Part shown: positions 1-8,886 of the stretch, piece by piece
Layout: each line of letters opens with the position of its first letter
How positions within the stretch are numbered: the stretch's first letter is position 1
NCBI GenBank assembly: GCA_023953905.1
Contig: JAMLJA010000012.1
Span: 1 to 64,000 of the forward strand
Reading direction: 5' to 3'
Source: Rhizobiaceae bacterium
GTDB lineage: Bacteria; Pseudomonadota; Alphaproteobacteria; Rhizobiales; Rhizobiaceae
DNA: 64,000 nt
Translations under genes and position numbers: made by a program
Notes under the pieces: generated by a model
The model's database searches: none
Seen by the model: the letters and a program-made list of their open reading frames with translations, nothing else
Told to the model about the DNA's origin: nothing

Positions 1-331
1 CGTCTCTTTTTCCCGGACACCAAGTCCCATTTCAGTTTCGAATGCGGCGCGCTTACCGATTGTGGGTCAAAAACACAAGACCCCACCGACACAACTCATT
101 GCACCGGCCCGCCTCTGGCTGGCCGGTCAAGCGCGCTCGCACCCTCGGAGGTCGTCCACATATGGTGATCGACGAGGCGAAAGAAAAGGCCCGTCTATCG
201 CTCGATGCGCTCGAATGAACATGCTGCGGTATCGCCTTGTACATCGAATCTTGTAGGTGTGCGGTAGTCGCCGGCCACTTCTCCAAAGTGCATGCATAGA
301 CACGCGCCTTGCGACGTCGCGGAGCGGTAGC
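1..331. other. Leading non-coding stretch
   Basis: No convincing gene was found here. Short open frames occur on both strands but none has a ribosome-binding site plus recognisable protein features. It probably holds the promoter region of the acyltransferase that follows. Confidence 0.4.
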
Positions 332-1399
332 ATGATGACAGATGAATCCGAACGCTATGCGATCCGACCACTCGGAATGTTTCGTCTGTTTCTGGCGTTT
401 CTCGTGATGCTCCAGCATCTGGGCATTAATCTGCTCCCCCCTGAACTGGCGATGTTCAACATCATCCTTCAGCCCGGAACGATTGGCGTCGTCGCGTTTC
501 TCTTCCTGTCAGCCTTCATCATTCTGGACGTTGCCACCTCCAGCTATGACGGCCATCCGGTTCGCTTCATCGCAAATCGCGCGCTGCGAATACTGCCCGA
601 GTTCCTGATTGCGATGATCGTTGCGGTGCTGGTTCAGTATTATCTCTTCAGACATGGAAATCCTGCGAACACATATTTTTACCCGGATTTTCCTGAAGCG
701 TTCAGCCCCGGCAACATTCTCACGAACCTGATCTTCCTCATTCCACTCCCGCAAGGCCCTCGCTGGGATTTCGTCTACACGATCTGGACCGTGAGATACG
801 AGATAGCCTTCTATATAGCCGTGTTTGTCGTCCTTGCGGCGGTCAATCGCGTACCGCCTGCCAGTCGAACCACGCTGGTCGAGCGCACCATGCTGGGCGG
901 CGCAGGTGCCGTGGTGGCCTTGGCGATGCTGGCACCGCTCGAAGGCACGTGGAAATTCATGGCCACGGTCTATTCCTTCATCGCCGTTGGCGCGATCTAC
1001 TATGTGCTGCGCGAAAACAGAACCTTGGGAAAACAGCCGGAGGCACTCAGCTACGGCATAGTGATCGCCGCGCTCACCTATCTGCTTCTGGGCTACACAA
1101 ACTCCGTTCTCACGACCTCGGTCACGCTCCTGATGGTGATCATTGCCATGGGCTTGCTGGAGTTGCGCATTACCGACCGGAAGTTTGCGCGCCTTGACCA
1201 TTTGTGCGGAGACCTCTCCTATACGGTCTTTCTGCTGCATCTTCAGTTCGCGACGCTGGTCAAGAACTTCATGGGCGCTACGGTGACATCGTTCATCGTC
1301 GCGACAGTCGTGAGTTTCGCTGTATCGCTGGTCGTGTCGAGACTGGTTCGTCGGGTCACTGGACCACTGCGCGCGCGCATACGCGGGAGAGCGATCTAG
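332..1399 (+). CDS. Acyltransferase-3 family membrane protein (OafA/YrhL-like)
   Basis: Predicted integral-membrane O-acyltransferase, about 355 residues with many hydrophobic segments. The first membrane segment carries the family's conserved His in a short LQHLG stretch, as in enzymes that acetylate or succinylate surface glycans. The frame is open upstream to a GTG at 257. I chose the ATG at 332 because a GGAG sits just before it and the protein then begins immediately before the first family-like segment. It stands alone on the plus strand ahead of mobA. The acceptor is unknown; a surface polysaccharide or lipid is inferred from the family only. Confidence 0.8.
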   Translation: MMTDESERYAIRPLGMFRLFLAFLVMLQHLGINLLPPELAMFNIILQPGTIGVVAFLFLSAFIILDVATSSYDGHPVRFIANRALRILPEFLIAMIVAVLVQYYLFRHGNPANTYFYPDFPEAFSPGNILTNLIFLIPLPQGPRWDFVYTIWTVRYEIAFYIAVFVVLAAVNRVPPASRTTLVERTMLGGAGAVVALAMLAPLEGTWKFMATVYSFIAVGAIYYVLRENRTLGKQPEALSYGIVIAALTYLLLGYTNSVLTTSVTLLMVIIAMGLLELRITDRKFARLDHLCGDLSYTVFLLHLQFATLVKNFMGATVTSFIVATVVSFAVSLVVSRLVRRVTGPLRARIRGRAI

Positions 1400-1576
1400 G
1401 CGAGCGGTGGGCTATGGTGTGCGAAATGCATCCTTGCCGGCATTTCGCCGCCTCGGACGTTGCGATATACAGCACCGCCATGCAGTATCTTGCCGATCCT
1501 TCGTCCCTCCAGGCGCATTTCCGTAGCAGTCAGGTTCTTGACCTGACCCCGCGCAATCATCGCGTGCTGGTGTGAC

Positions 1577-2197
1577 ATGGGCGAGAAAATAGCCGGATTG
1601 ATCCTCGCAGGAGGACGGTCGCAACGGATGGGATCTGACAAAAGCCTGGGACTGCTGGCAGGAAAGCCGCTGATTGCGCATGTCGAGGCGCGCCTCGCCC
1701 CACAGGTCGATCTGTTGGCAATCAATGCGAATGGTGGCGCACAAGGAATCCGTCTTCCGGGCATTGAAATAGTACCCGACACCATCCCTGATTTTGCAGG
1801 CCCGCTCGCCGGCATACTGGCCGGCATGATATGGGCGAAGCGCGCTGGCTTTGAGCAGTTGGCGACTGTACCAACCGACTCGCCCTTCTTCCCTCACACA
1901 CTCGTCGAACGCCTTTCCGAGGTCGGAGAAGCTGGCACAATTGCGGTCGCATCTTGCGTTGGAAAGGCACATCCGGTTTTCGCGTTGTGGCCGGTCAATC
2001 TGGCGGACAGTGTCGCTGCTTTTTTGAGTTCCGGCGCCAAAGCCAGCGTGATGGCCTTTGTCACGTCGAGACCGCACTGTTTCGCAGCGTTCGATCCGAT
2101 CGCCTACGAGAGCCAAGAGTTGGATCCGTTCTTCAATATCAACACACCCGCGGACCTCGACAAGGCCGAGTCCATGGCATTGGATTTGCTCGCATGA
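1577..2197 (+). CDS. mobA: Molybdenum cofactor guanylyltransferase MobA
   Basis: Transfers GMP from GTP to molybdopterin to make the guanine dinucleotide form (bis-MGD pathway). The N-terminus shows the nucleotidyltransferase signature LAGGRSQRMGSDK at residues 10-22, with the usual G-rich loop, Arg and Lys. A PTDSPF segment near residue 96 takes the place of the common metal-binding CDxP. Length of 206 residues is normal. Its stop codon overlaps the start of mobB (ATGA), so the two are translationally coupled. Confidence 0.93.
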   Translation: MGEKIAGLILAGGRSQRMGSDKSLGLLAGKPLIAHVEARLAPQVDLLAINANGGAQGIRLPGIEIVPDTIPDFAGPLAGILAGMIWAKRAGFEQLATVPTDSPFFPHTLVERLSEVGEAGTIAVASCVGKAHPVFALWPVNLADSVAAFLSSGAKASVMAFVTSRPHCFAAFDPIAYESQELDPFFNINTPADLDKAESMALDLLA

Positions 2198-2706
2198 AGC
2201 ATAGGGTATTTGGAATAACGGGCTGGAAAAATTCAGGAAAGACCACTCTGACGGCGCGACTCGTCACGGAATTGACGGCTCGCGGACTGTCGGTCTCGAC
2301 GGTGAAACATGCTCACCATGAGTTCGACATCGACAAGGAAGGAACCGACAGTTGGCGCCACCGCGCGGCGGGCGCACAGGAGGTCGCGATTGTTTCCGAC
2401 CGTCGCTGGGCCGTCATGCACGAACTTCGCAACGAGGAAGAACCTCCGCTGGAAGAGATACTCGCGCGGCTCGCACCGTGTGACCTCGTGCTGGTCGAAG
2501 GCTACAAACGCGAAAAGCACCACAAAATCGAGGCGCGACGACGCGGAGCACGGGACACACGCGCTCTTTCGCGCGAAGACCCGAATATCGTCGCCGTAGC
2601 GTCTGATCATCCACAGCCTGACGAGACACTTCCAGTATTTGATCTCGACGATATTGCACGCATCGCGGATATGATTCAGCGGACAGCTTTTTCTTCCAGC
2701 AACTAA
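2194..2706 (+). CDS. mobB: Molybdopterin-guanine dinucleotide biosynthesis protein MobB
   Basis: Small GTP-binding adaptor of the MobA step, 170 residues. Walker A is GWKNSGKT at residues 10-17. The following region has the MobB pattern of a VSTVKHAHHEFDID stretch, and LVLVEGYKR near residue 100. The start at 2194 overlaps the mobA stop by four bases. The frame is open further upstream inside mobA, but that extension is only mobA read in another frame. Confidence 0.92.
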   Translation: MKHRVFGITGWKNSGKTTLTARLVTELTARGLSVSTVKHAHHEFDIDKEGTDSWRHRAAGAQEVAIVSDRRWAVMHELRNEEEPPLEEILARLAPCDLVLVEGYKREKHHKIEARRRGARDTRALSREDPNIVAVASDHPQPDETLPVFDLDDIARIADMIQRTAFSSSN

Positions 2707-2906
2707 TGCGTCTTTAGTCGTATTCCCGCGTCTTTGAGCCTGCGTGACGCTGGGGCAGCACATGCTTTGAGCAACTTGCGTGCATGACCTTGCTCTTTTG
2801 GAATTGCATTTCCTCAAAAAACAATGGGAATATCTCATTCACGAGCGGTTGAGGGACCGCCGAATGGTCGTCAGCGAACGACTACTGACAACTTGAGAGG
2901 AACATC

Positions 2907-3701
2907 ATGGGAATTTCCAAGCATATAAGCCTCGCAATTGCTGCGGCGGGATTGGCGCTGTCCGTCGGGGTCGTACAGTTGCAAGCACAAGAGATGCTGA
3001 AGATTGGCACAGAAGGTGCCTATCCCCCGTTCAACAATCTGACTGCAGACGGCAAGCTGGAAGGCTTCGACATCGATATCGCCAACGCTCTTTGCGAAGA
3101 GATGAAAGTAAAATGCGAATTCGTTACCCAGGACTGGGATGGCATCATTCCCGCCCTGCAGGCTGGAAAGTTCGACGCAATCATCGCGTCCATGTCGATC
3201 ACGCCCGAGCGGGCCGAAAAAGTCGACTTCACGAAGAAATACTACAACACACCCTCCGCACTCGCCGGGCCCAAGGACAGTGACCTGAAGGGCGTGACGA
3301 AGGAAGACATGGCAGGCAAGACGATCGGCGCCGCCACTTCGACAACGCACTACAACTACGCCGAGAAAACCTATACCGACAGCGAGGTAAAAGGCTATCC
3401 GTCCAGCCCCGAGTCCCAGCTCGACCTTGCCAATGGGCGCCTGGATGCTATCGAGGACGACATTTCCGTTTTAACGGAATGGCTCAACTCGCCAGAAGGG
3501 CAGTGCTGCAAGATCATCGGCCTGCCCGAGCCGCAGCCCGAGGAGATTTTCGGCCCCGGCGCCGGCATCGCCGTGCGCAAGGGTGAAACGGAACTGGCAG
3601 AACGCTTCAACAAGGCGATTCAGGCAATCCGTGCCAGCGGAAAATACAAGGAAATCAACGACAAGTATTTTGACTTTGACGTCTACGGCTCTGAGTCCTG
3701 A
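2907..3701 (+). CDS. Amino-acid ABC transporter substrate-binding protein (HisJ/ArgT-like)
   Basis: Periplasmic solute-binding protein, 264 residues, with a cleavable signal peptide ending near residue 28 (QLQAQ). The mature part follows the polar amino-acid family: KIGTEGAYPPFN at the beginning, then GFDIDIANALCEEM, and the MSITPERAEKVDFT ligand-binding motif. A clear GAGAGG ribosome-binding site precedes the ATG. It resembles lysine/arginine/ornithine or histidine binding proteins. It is followed by a hairpin and the two permease genes of the same importer. Confidence 0.9.
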   Translation: MGISKHISLAIAAAGLALSVGVVQLQAQEMLKIGTEGAYPPFNNLTADGKLEGFDIDIANALCEEMKVKCEFVTQDWDGIIPALQAGKFDAIIASMSITPERAEKVDFTKKYYNTPSALAGPKDSDLKGVTKEDMAGKTIGAATSTTHYNYAEKTYTDSEVKGYPSSPESQLDLANGRLDAIEDDISVLTEWLNSPEGQCCKIIGLPEPQPEEIFGPGAGIAVRKGETELAERFNKAIQAIRASGKYKEINDKYFDFDVYGSES

Positions 3702-3713
3702 TATTTGACGGTT

Positions 3714-3734
3714 GGGCGGCGCCAAGTGCCGCCC
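3714..3734 (+). terminator. Intra-operon hairpin after the binding-protein gene
   Basis: A perfect 7-bp stem GGGCGGC/GCCGCCC with a seven-base loop lies between the binding-protein gene and the first permease. No T run follows. In ABC importer operons such a hairpin commonly protects the upstream binding-protein mRNA and lowers downstream expression; that role is inferred here. Confidence 0.5.
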
Positions 3735-3775
3735 CGCCTTCTTCCCATTTTCGGTAGAGGGGGCAAGCAAAGCTG

Positions 3776-4489
3776 ATGTCCAGTGTATGGACGCTTCTAA
3801 GCTGGGGGCCGGAGGGTTGGCTTGATGATATCGCGCACGGCGTTTTTGTCACCGTCTCGCTTGCTCTCGCAACACTGCCCATAGGACTGCTGATCGGTTT
3901 TTTTGTCGCTCTGGCAAAACAGTCCGATGAACCGTCTCTGCGGCTTGCCGGAAACGTCTACACGACGATCTTCCGCGGATTGCCCGAACTCCTGACGCTG
4001 TTCCTGGTTTATTTTGGCGTTCAGATCGGACTGCAGAATCTCGCGCGGATTTTCGTCCCCGACGCTGCCGTGGAGGTAAACAGCTTCATTTCGGGCATGG
4101 TGGCGCTGGGCGTGGTCTTTTCCTCCTATGCGAGCGAGGTTTTCCTGTCCGCGTTCCGCGCGATCCCGCGCGGGCAGTACGAAGGCGGCTCCGCAATCGG
4201 CCTGACGGACGGGCAGACAATGCGGCTTGTGGTGTTGCCACAACTGATCCGCATTGCGCTGCCGGGCCTGGCAAATCTCTGGCTGATCCTTCTCAAGGAC
4301 ACAGCGCTCGTGTCGGCGATCGGGCTGTCCGACATTCTGCGACAGACCAACATCGCATCTCGCGTTACCAAGGAACCGTTTCTCTTCTACGGCCTTGCCT
4401 GTCTCATCTATCTCGCGCTCGCCATCATATCGTCATTCGGCATCAACGCGGTGGAGCGCGCCGTCGGAAGCAAGGGAAACCAGCGATGA
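3776..4489 (+). CDS. Amino-acid ABC transporter permease (HisQ-like)
   Basis: Inner-membrane permease of 237 residues in the HisMQ family, with several hydrophobic segments. The ATPase-docking EAA-type loop is visible around residues 140-165 (EGGSAIGLTDGQ, then LPQLIRIALPG). It is the first permease of a heterodimeric polar amino-acid importer. Its stop overlaps the next permease start by four bases (ATGA). Confidence 0.9.
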   Translation: MSSVWTLLSWGPEGWLDDIAHGVFVTVSLALATLPIGLLIGFFVALAKQSDEPSLRLAGNVYTTIFRGLPELLTLFLVYFGVQIGLQNLARIFVPDAAVEVNSFISGMVALGVVFSSYASEVFLSAFRAIPRGQYEGGSAIGLTDGQTMRLVVLPQLIRIALPGLANLWLILLKDTALVSAIGLSDILRQTNIASRVTKEPFLFYGLACLIYLALAIISSFGINAVERAVGSKGNQR

Positions 4490-5316
4490 GCGCGGCGGTC
4501 GATAGTTTGCAGGAAGACGTCGTCCGCCCTCCGCAGGTCAACCGGTGGACGCGCAACAGGAAGATCGGCTACGCGTTGGTGGGGCTCTGGATACTGATCG
4601 GGGTTGGCCTCGTCGTCTATCTCTTCACCGCCTGGAATCCCGAACTGATCGAACGCTATTTTCCCGCCTACATGAAAGGCCTGGCAACCACCATCAAGCT
4701 GGTGATCCTCTCGATTATTGCCGGCGCGATCCTGTCGCTTCCCGTTTGCTATGCGCGCATGTCGTCCAACGTCGTCCTGCAGGCTTTGGCCTACGGTTAT
4801 GTCTACTTCTTTCGCGGAACGCCGCTGCTGGCCCAAACATTCCTGATCTATTATGGGCTCGGATCGTTCCGCGCGGAATTGCAGACAATCGGTCTGTGGG
4901 TCTTCTTTCGCGACGCCTTCAACTGCGCTGTGTTCGCCTTCGCTCTCAATACGGCGGCATACCAGGCCGAGATCCTTCGCGGGGCCATCCAGAGCGTGGC
5001 GCGAGGTCAATGGGAGGGTGCACAATCGCTCGGAATTCCGAGACTGCTGACGCTGCGCAAGATAGTCCTGCCGCAGGCACTGATCGTTGCCTTGCGGCCC
5101 TACGGCAACGAGATCATCCTGATGATCAAGGCGTCGGCGATCGTTGCACTGATCACCGTCTTTGACCTGATGGGCGAAACCCGCCGCGCATTTTCCCGCA
5201 GTTTCGATTTCCAGACCTATATCTGGGCAGCGGTAATCTATCTAACCATCGTCGAGACGCTGCGCCACGGCATTGACTGGATCGAACGCCGCATCACACG
5301 CCACCTCAAGCGTTGA
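4486..5316 (+). CDS. Amino-acid ABC transporter permease (HisM-like)
   Basis: Second permease, 276 residues, with an N-terminal cytosolic tail of about 30 residues before the first membrane segment. It has the EAA-type loop near residues 170-195 (EGAQSLGIPRLLTL then LPQALIVALRP). It pairs with the upstream permease. No ATP-binding protein gene follows; the next gene is on the other strand and ends ten bases away, so the ATPase must be encoded elsewhere. Confidence 0.9.
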   Translation: MSAAVDSLQEDVVRPPQVNRWTRNRKIGYALVGLWILIGVGLVVYLFTAWNPELIERYFPAYMKGLATTIKLVILSIIAGAILSLPVCYARMSSNVVLQALAYGYVYFFRGTPLLAQTFLIYYGLGSFRAELQTIGLWVFFRDAFNCAVFAFALNTAAYQAEILRGAIQSVARGQWEGAQSLGIPRLLTLRKIVLPQALIVALRPYGNEIILMIKASAIVALITVFDLMGETRRAFSRSFDFQTYIWAAVIYLTIVETLRHGIDWIERRITRHLKR

Positions 5317-5325
5317 CACCGGCGC

Positions 5326-6198
5326 TCACTGCGCGAGCATCCAGTTGAGAACCTCACGCCAATCCGTCATGCGGATCGGCGTGCCATGGGTCCCGGTCTC
5401 AAATCGTACGAACCTCGCTGGATAATTGGGACCAAGCGACCGGAAGAAGGCCTCCTGCCGCTCGATGGGAAAGACGTTGTCCCGACTGCCGTGTCCGAAG
5501 AAGACGGGCAGCTTGCGTTTGAATGCAGGGGACTTTTTGAAGGTGTCATCCCATAAGGACCCCAGCAAAAGCAGGCCGCCCAATCGCTTGGAGACGGGGT
5601 TGCTCGCCAGCCCCCAACAAAGTTGTCCGCCCATCGACCCACACGCCACGATCACGGGGGCGCCCGGTGATTTCGTCGCATAGTATTCGATCAAAGCCGA
5701 AACCGCCGCAACGCCGCCACCGCCGAAATCAGGAAAGTCAGATGTCAGATAAAGCCCGCCATTGGCGACTGCGAGATTCTTGATGCGATTGAAGTTTCCG
5801 CCAAAGCTGAAGTCGTCGACACCCTGCTTGCGACTGCCGCCCTGCCCGTGAAGGTAGAGCACGATGAAGCGCGCACCCTCGGTCTTGCCGACTGCAAAAT
5901 GACGGATCGTCGCGCCGCTCTCCGTCTTCAGGGCGAGATCCTTCTGCACCTTGCGAACAGAAAGGGAGACATATTTGCCCCTCACCCGCCGCTCAGGCAC
6001 CTCGTCGCGTCTGTCGATATCGCGCGCTTCTGAATAGTCGACAACCTTGTAGGCGCCGCCACCCTCCTCGGACAACACGCCGGGATAGGCGAAGAGCTCA
6101 TCCTTGTAAGGTTTGAGAGTCTGGCCAGAGGCTACAGAGCTCCATGCAAGAGCCAATGCCAGACCCAGCATCAGTGCGCGCAAAGCCGAGACCCGCAT
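5326..6198 (-). CDS. Secreted alpha/beta-hydrolase
   Basis: Predicted exported serine hydrolase, about 290 residues. I chose the start at 6198 because it gives a clean signal peptide (hydrophobic stretch ending ...SSVASG) and sits only four bases after the stop of the MocA-like gene; the frame is open further upstream within that gene. Fold signs are YLHGQGG (oxyanion-hole strand), a nucleophile elbow CGSMGG, an acid region GHGSRDNVFP and a C-terminal GTHGTP histidine. The substrate is not recognisable. It is the last gene of the molybdenum-hydroxylase maturation operon. Confidence 0.78.
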   Translation of the reverse strand: MRVSALRALMLGLALALAWSSVASGQTLKPYKDELFAYPGVLSEEGGGAYKVVDYSEARDIDRRDEVPERRVRGKYVSLSVRKVQKDLALKTESGATIRHFAVGKTEGARFIVLYLHGQGGSRKQGVDDFSFGGNFNRIKNLAVANGGLYLTSDFPDFGGGGVAAVSALIEYYATKSPGAPVIVACGSMGGQLCWGLASNPVSKRLGGLLLLGSLWDDTFKKSPAFKRKLPVFFGHGSRDNVFPIERQEAFFRSLGPNYPARFVRFETGTHGTPIRMTDWREVLNWMLAQ

Positions 6199-6202
6199 AG
6201 GG

Positions 6203-7813
6203 TCAGTCCTGCAAGACGCCGCCGGCGCCTGCCATGGCATCCGGCGTATCGACATCGACAAAGGCGGCTTCTCCGATCTCGACATCGATGACGCTGGCCC
6301 CTTCCGCCTCGACGATCGCCCGGGCGCCCGTATCGCCCTTCAGCCGGGCAACCTCAGGGAACAGACTGCGCGGCAGGATAACCGGATTGCCGCGTCGCCC
6401 TTCAAAGGTTGCACGCACGATCGAATGACCGCCATCGGCGACAAACGCGGAAATCAAGCGGTCCAGATCGCTGCTCAAGACACCCGGCATGTCACCGAGC
6501 ACGATCATCGCGCCAGCCATCCCCTCGGAAACCGAGGCAATCCCAACCTTCAGCGAACTGGCCAGTCCTGTTGCGAACTCGGCATTTTCGACGATGCGAA
6601 GGTCCAGTCCGGAAAGTGCCGTGTCGACACGCGCGCTCTGATGGCCCGTGACCGCAATTACGCCCGCTGCCCGTGAAGCCACACAACGTTCCGCGACGTG
6701 ACGAACCAACGGCACGCCATCGAACAGGGCAAGCAGCTTGTTTGGTCCTCCCATGCGGCTCGAGCGTCCCGCAGCCAGAAGCACGATTTCCACATTTGGC
6801 CTGCGAGAACCGGGCGAGGCTTCGCGCGGTTGGGGCCGGCTGGCAATCTCCATCAGCAGACCACCGACGCCCATTGCCGCAATGTCGCGATCGCCAACCT
6901 CAATGCCTGCAAGCAACCTGTCGAGGACCCAGTCAAAGCCATTCTCTTTGGGGCTTCGCGCGCAGCCGGGTGCGCCAATAACATGCTTGCCGCCGATCGT
7001 TCCAAGGACGATCAGATTTCCGGGATCCACCGGCATTCCGGCGCGGACGACCGTACCGCCCGCCAGCCGAATAGCGGCGGGAATGACATCGTCGAAGTCG
7101 CTCATGGCCGAGGCGCCGAATACAAGCACCATGTCAGAATCTTGTAAAAGTGGCGTGATCTGCCCGGCAACTGCCTCGGCGCTATGTGCCGTTCGGCGCT
7201 CGGCAACAACCCGGCTTCCCGAGCGGGAAAGCCGATCCTGTGTGACGCGCACCGTCTTATCGAGCACGCTCGGCTTCAGCGTTGGGAGCTCCGTTTGAAT
7301 GATGCTCACCCGCTTCGGCCGAAATGCCGACACAGAGAAAATCTCTGAGCCGCGGCATGCGTCTTCGACCTGCGCAACGATCGATTTCGAAACGGCGAAA
7401 GGAATGATCTTGACTGTCGCAACCATCTGGCCGCCCTCAACGGCGCAATAGTTGTTCAGCGTGGCAATGGTCACGGCAGGATCGATCAGATTGATGCGAT
7501 CAATCAGAGCGGCATCGACCGTAAACACGCCAGCAGCCAGCGCGTGGAGATTTACGCGCCCGGTCGACGGCTCCTTGCACTCTATTCCCTCAAAACCGAT
7601 CGCGCGGACGATGCGCGCGGCGGCCTCATTCTCATCGAGATCGTCATCGTCGAGTCGCGCTGCGATCACTTCGGAAATACCGGCAGCGCGCAAGGCGCTC
7701 ACATCGTCAACGGACAAACGATGCGCCTTGCGAAGGCGCTTCGACCCGATGGTCACGGCGTGGGCAAGAAGCGCTCCTTCAGCATCCTCGATCGCAACGG
7801 GGCCGAATTTCAC
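6203..7813 (-). CDS. Molybdopterin-binding domain fused to MocA-type nucleotidyltransferase
   Basis: Two-domain protein of 536 residues. Residues 1 to about 330 are a MoeA/MogA-like molybdopterin-binding part. Residues 345-536 are a MobA/MocA-like nucleotidyltransferase with LLAAGRSSRMGGPNK and a VLGDMPG metal-site motif. MocA enzymes make molybdopterin cytosine dinucleotide, the cofactor form of xanthine-dehydrogenase and CO-dehydrogenase family hydroxylases; that role fits the xdhC and cox neighbours. The start codon is GTG at 7813, overlapping the previous stop (GTGA). This fusion is a recurring arrangement in alphaproteobacteria. Confidence 0.85.
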   Translation of the reverse strand: MKFGPVAIEDAEGALLAHAVTIGSKRLRKAHRLSVDDVSALRAAGISEVIAARLDDDDLDENEAAARIVRAIGFEGIECKEPSTGRVNLHALAAGVFTVDAALIDRINLIDPAVTIATLNNYCAVEGGQMVATVKIIPFAVSKSIVAQVEDACRGSEIFSVSAFRPKRVSIIQTELPTLKPSVLDKTVRVTQDRLSRSGSRVVAERRTAHSAEAVAGQITPLLQDSDMVLVFGASAMSDFDDVIPAAIRLAGGTVVRAGMPVDPGNLIVLGTIGGKHVIGAPGCARSPKENGFDWVLDRLLAGIEVGDRDIAAMGVGGLLMEIASRPQPREASPGSRRPNVEIVLLAAGRSSRMGGPNKLLALFDGVPLVRHVAERCVASRAAGVIAVTGHQSARVDTALSGLDLRIVENAEFATGLASSLKVGIASVSEGMAGAMIVLGDMPGVLSSDLDRLISAFVADGGHSIVRATFEGRRGNPVILPRSLFPEVARLKGDTGARAIVEAEGASVIDVEIGEAAFVDVDTPDAMAGAGGVLQD

Positions 7814-8520
7814 GCGGCGGCCTCGCGTTGGACGCTTTGGCGAGACCGAAACGCCTCGATCACCTGGGCGAGAATCGCAACGGCGATCTCTGCTGGCACC
7901 AGGGCACCGATATTCACTCCGATCGGTGCCTGAATCCGTCCAATCTGCGCTTCCGTCACACCAGCCTCCAGAAGCCGCTCCACGCGTTTTGCGTGCGTCT
8001 TACGGCTTCCCAATGCACCGACGTAGAAACACCCGGCATCCAGCGCGGCCTTCAGCGCATAGTCATCGATCTTCGGGTCGTGCGTGACGGCCGCAAGAGC
8101 ACAGTAGGGGTCCAGCGGCCTTGCTTTCAAAGCGTCTTCGGGCCATTCGGCGGAAAGTTCGACATCTGGAAAACGCTCCGCGCTGGCGAAAGCGGTGCGA
8201 GGATCAATGATTTCCACCGGATAGCCAGCAATCTTGCCCATCGGCGCAAGCGCCTGGCTGATATGAACAGCACCAATGACCACAAGGCGCGGTTGAGGAA
8301 GATAGACGTTAAGGAAGCAGTCCGTGCCGTCAACAACCACAGCTTTGGAAACGCCGCTGTGAAAAGCATTGCGTAGAGCCTCCCCCAACTCGCCGGTGAT
8401 CGACCCCGCTTCGCATTCGCGAATGACCCGATCGGTATTGTCCTTGAAATTATTCATAAGAACGACGGCGCGGCGCGCGCGTCGTTCATCGTTCACGGTC
8501 TTGAGCGACAGCGCATCCAT
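7810..8520 (-). CDS. XdhC-type maturation factor, Rossmann domain (XdhC_C)
   Basis: About 236 residues. The C-terminal XdhC domain is a Rossmann-like unit: LVVIGAVHIS near residue 88, AAVTHDPKIDD further on, and a FYVGALGSRKTHAKR motif near residue 170, all typical of XdhC/CoxF proteins that bind sulfurated Moco and insert it into molybdenum hydroxylases. The start at 8520 lies five bases after the stop of the separate N-terminal-domain gene; the frame is open further upstream, but that extension runs into the neighbour. The XdhC function is therefore split over two genes. Confidence 0.85.
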   Translation of the reverse strand: MDALSLKTVNDERRARRAVVLMNNFKDNTDRVIRECEAGSITGELGEALRNAFHSGVSKAVVVDGTDCFLNVYLPQPRLVVIGAVHISQALAPMGKIAGYPVEIIDPRTAFASAERFPDVELSAEWPEDALKARPLDPYCALAAVTHDPKIDDYALKAALDAGCFYVGALGSRKTHAKRVERLLEAGVTEAQIGRIQAPIGVNIGALVPAEIAVAILAQVIEAFRSRQSVQREAAA

Positions 8521-8525
8521 GACCG

Positions 8526-8861
8526 TCAGCTCAATCTCTCGACAAACACCTTGATGCGACCGCCGCAGGACAAGCCGACCTGCCATGCGGTCTCATCCGC
8601 AACGCCGAATTCGAGCATTCGCGCCTCTCCCCCGCTGATCACCTCCATGGCCTCGGATACGACGGCGCCTTCGACACAGCCGCCAGACACGGACCCATGG
8701 AAATTGCCTTCCGAGTCGATCACCAGATGGCTGCCGACAGGACGCGGAGCCGAGCCCCATGTCTCGACAACCGTGGCGAGCGCCACATCTCGTCCCCCAT
8801 CTTTCCAGTCCTGCGCGATCAGCAGTGGGTCGCGGCTTTCATCGAGATGAGCGGTCTGCAT
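8526..8861 (-). CDS. XdhC/CoxI N-terminal-domain protein
   Basis: Short protein of 111 residues consisting only of the XdhC/CoxI N-terminal domain. It shows TWGSAPRPVG near residues 34-43 and the diagnostic GSVSGGCVEGAV near residue 57, whose Cys is invariant in the family. It precedes the gene for the Rossmann half by five bases and probably works with it in delivering sulfurated cofactor to a hydroxylase. Confidence 0.85.
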   Translation of the reverse strand: MQTAHLDESRDPLLIAQDWKDGGRDVALATVVETWGSAPRPVGSHLVIDSEGNFHGSVSGGCVEGAVVSEAMEVISGGEARMLEFGVADETAWQVGLSCGGRIKVFVERLS

Positions 8862-8886
8862 GCCAGATACTCCTGTCTTCGCACGA

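Noticed and set aside
1954..2193. Extended N-terminus for MobB inside mobA
   Set aside because: The 80 added codons are the mobA sequence in another frame; the ATGA overlap at 2194 and the P-loop position fit the shorter protein.
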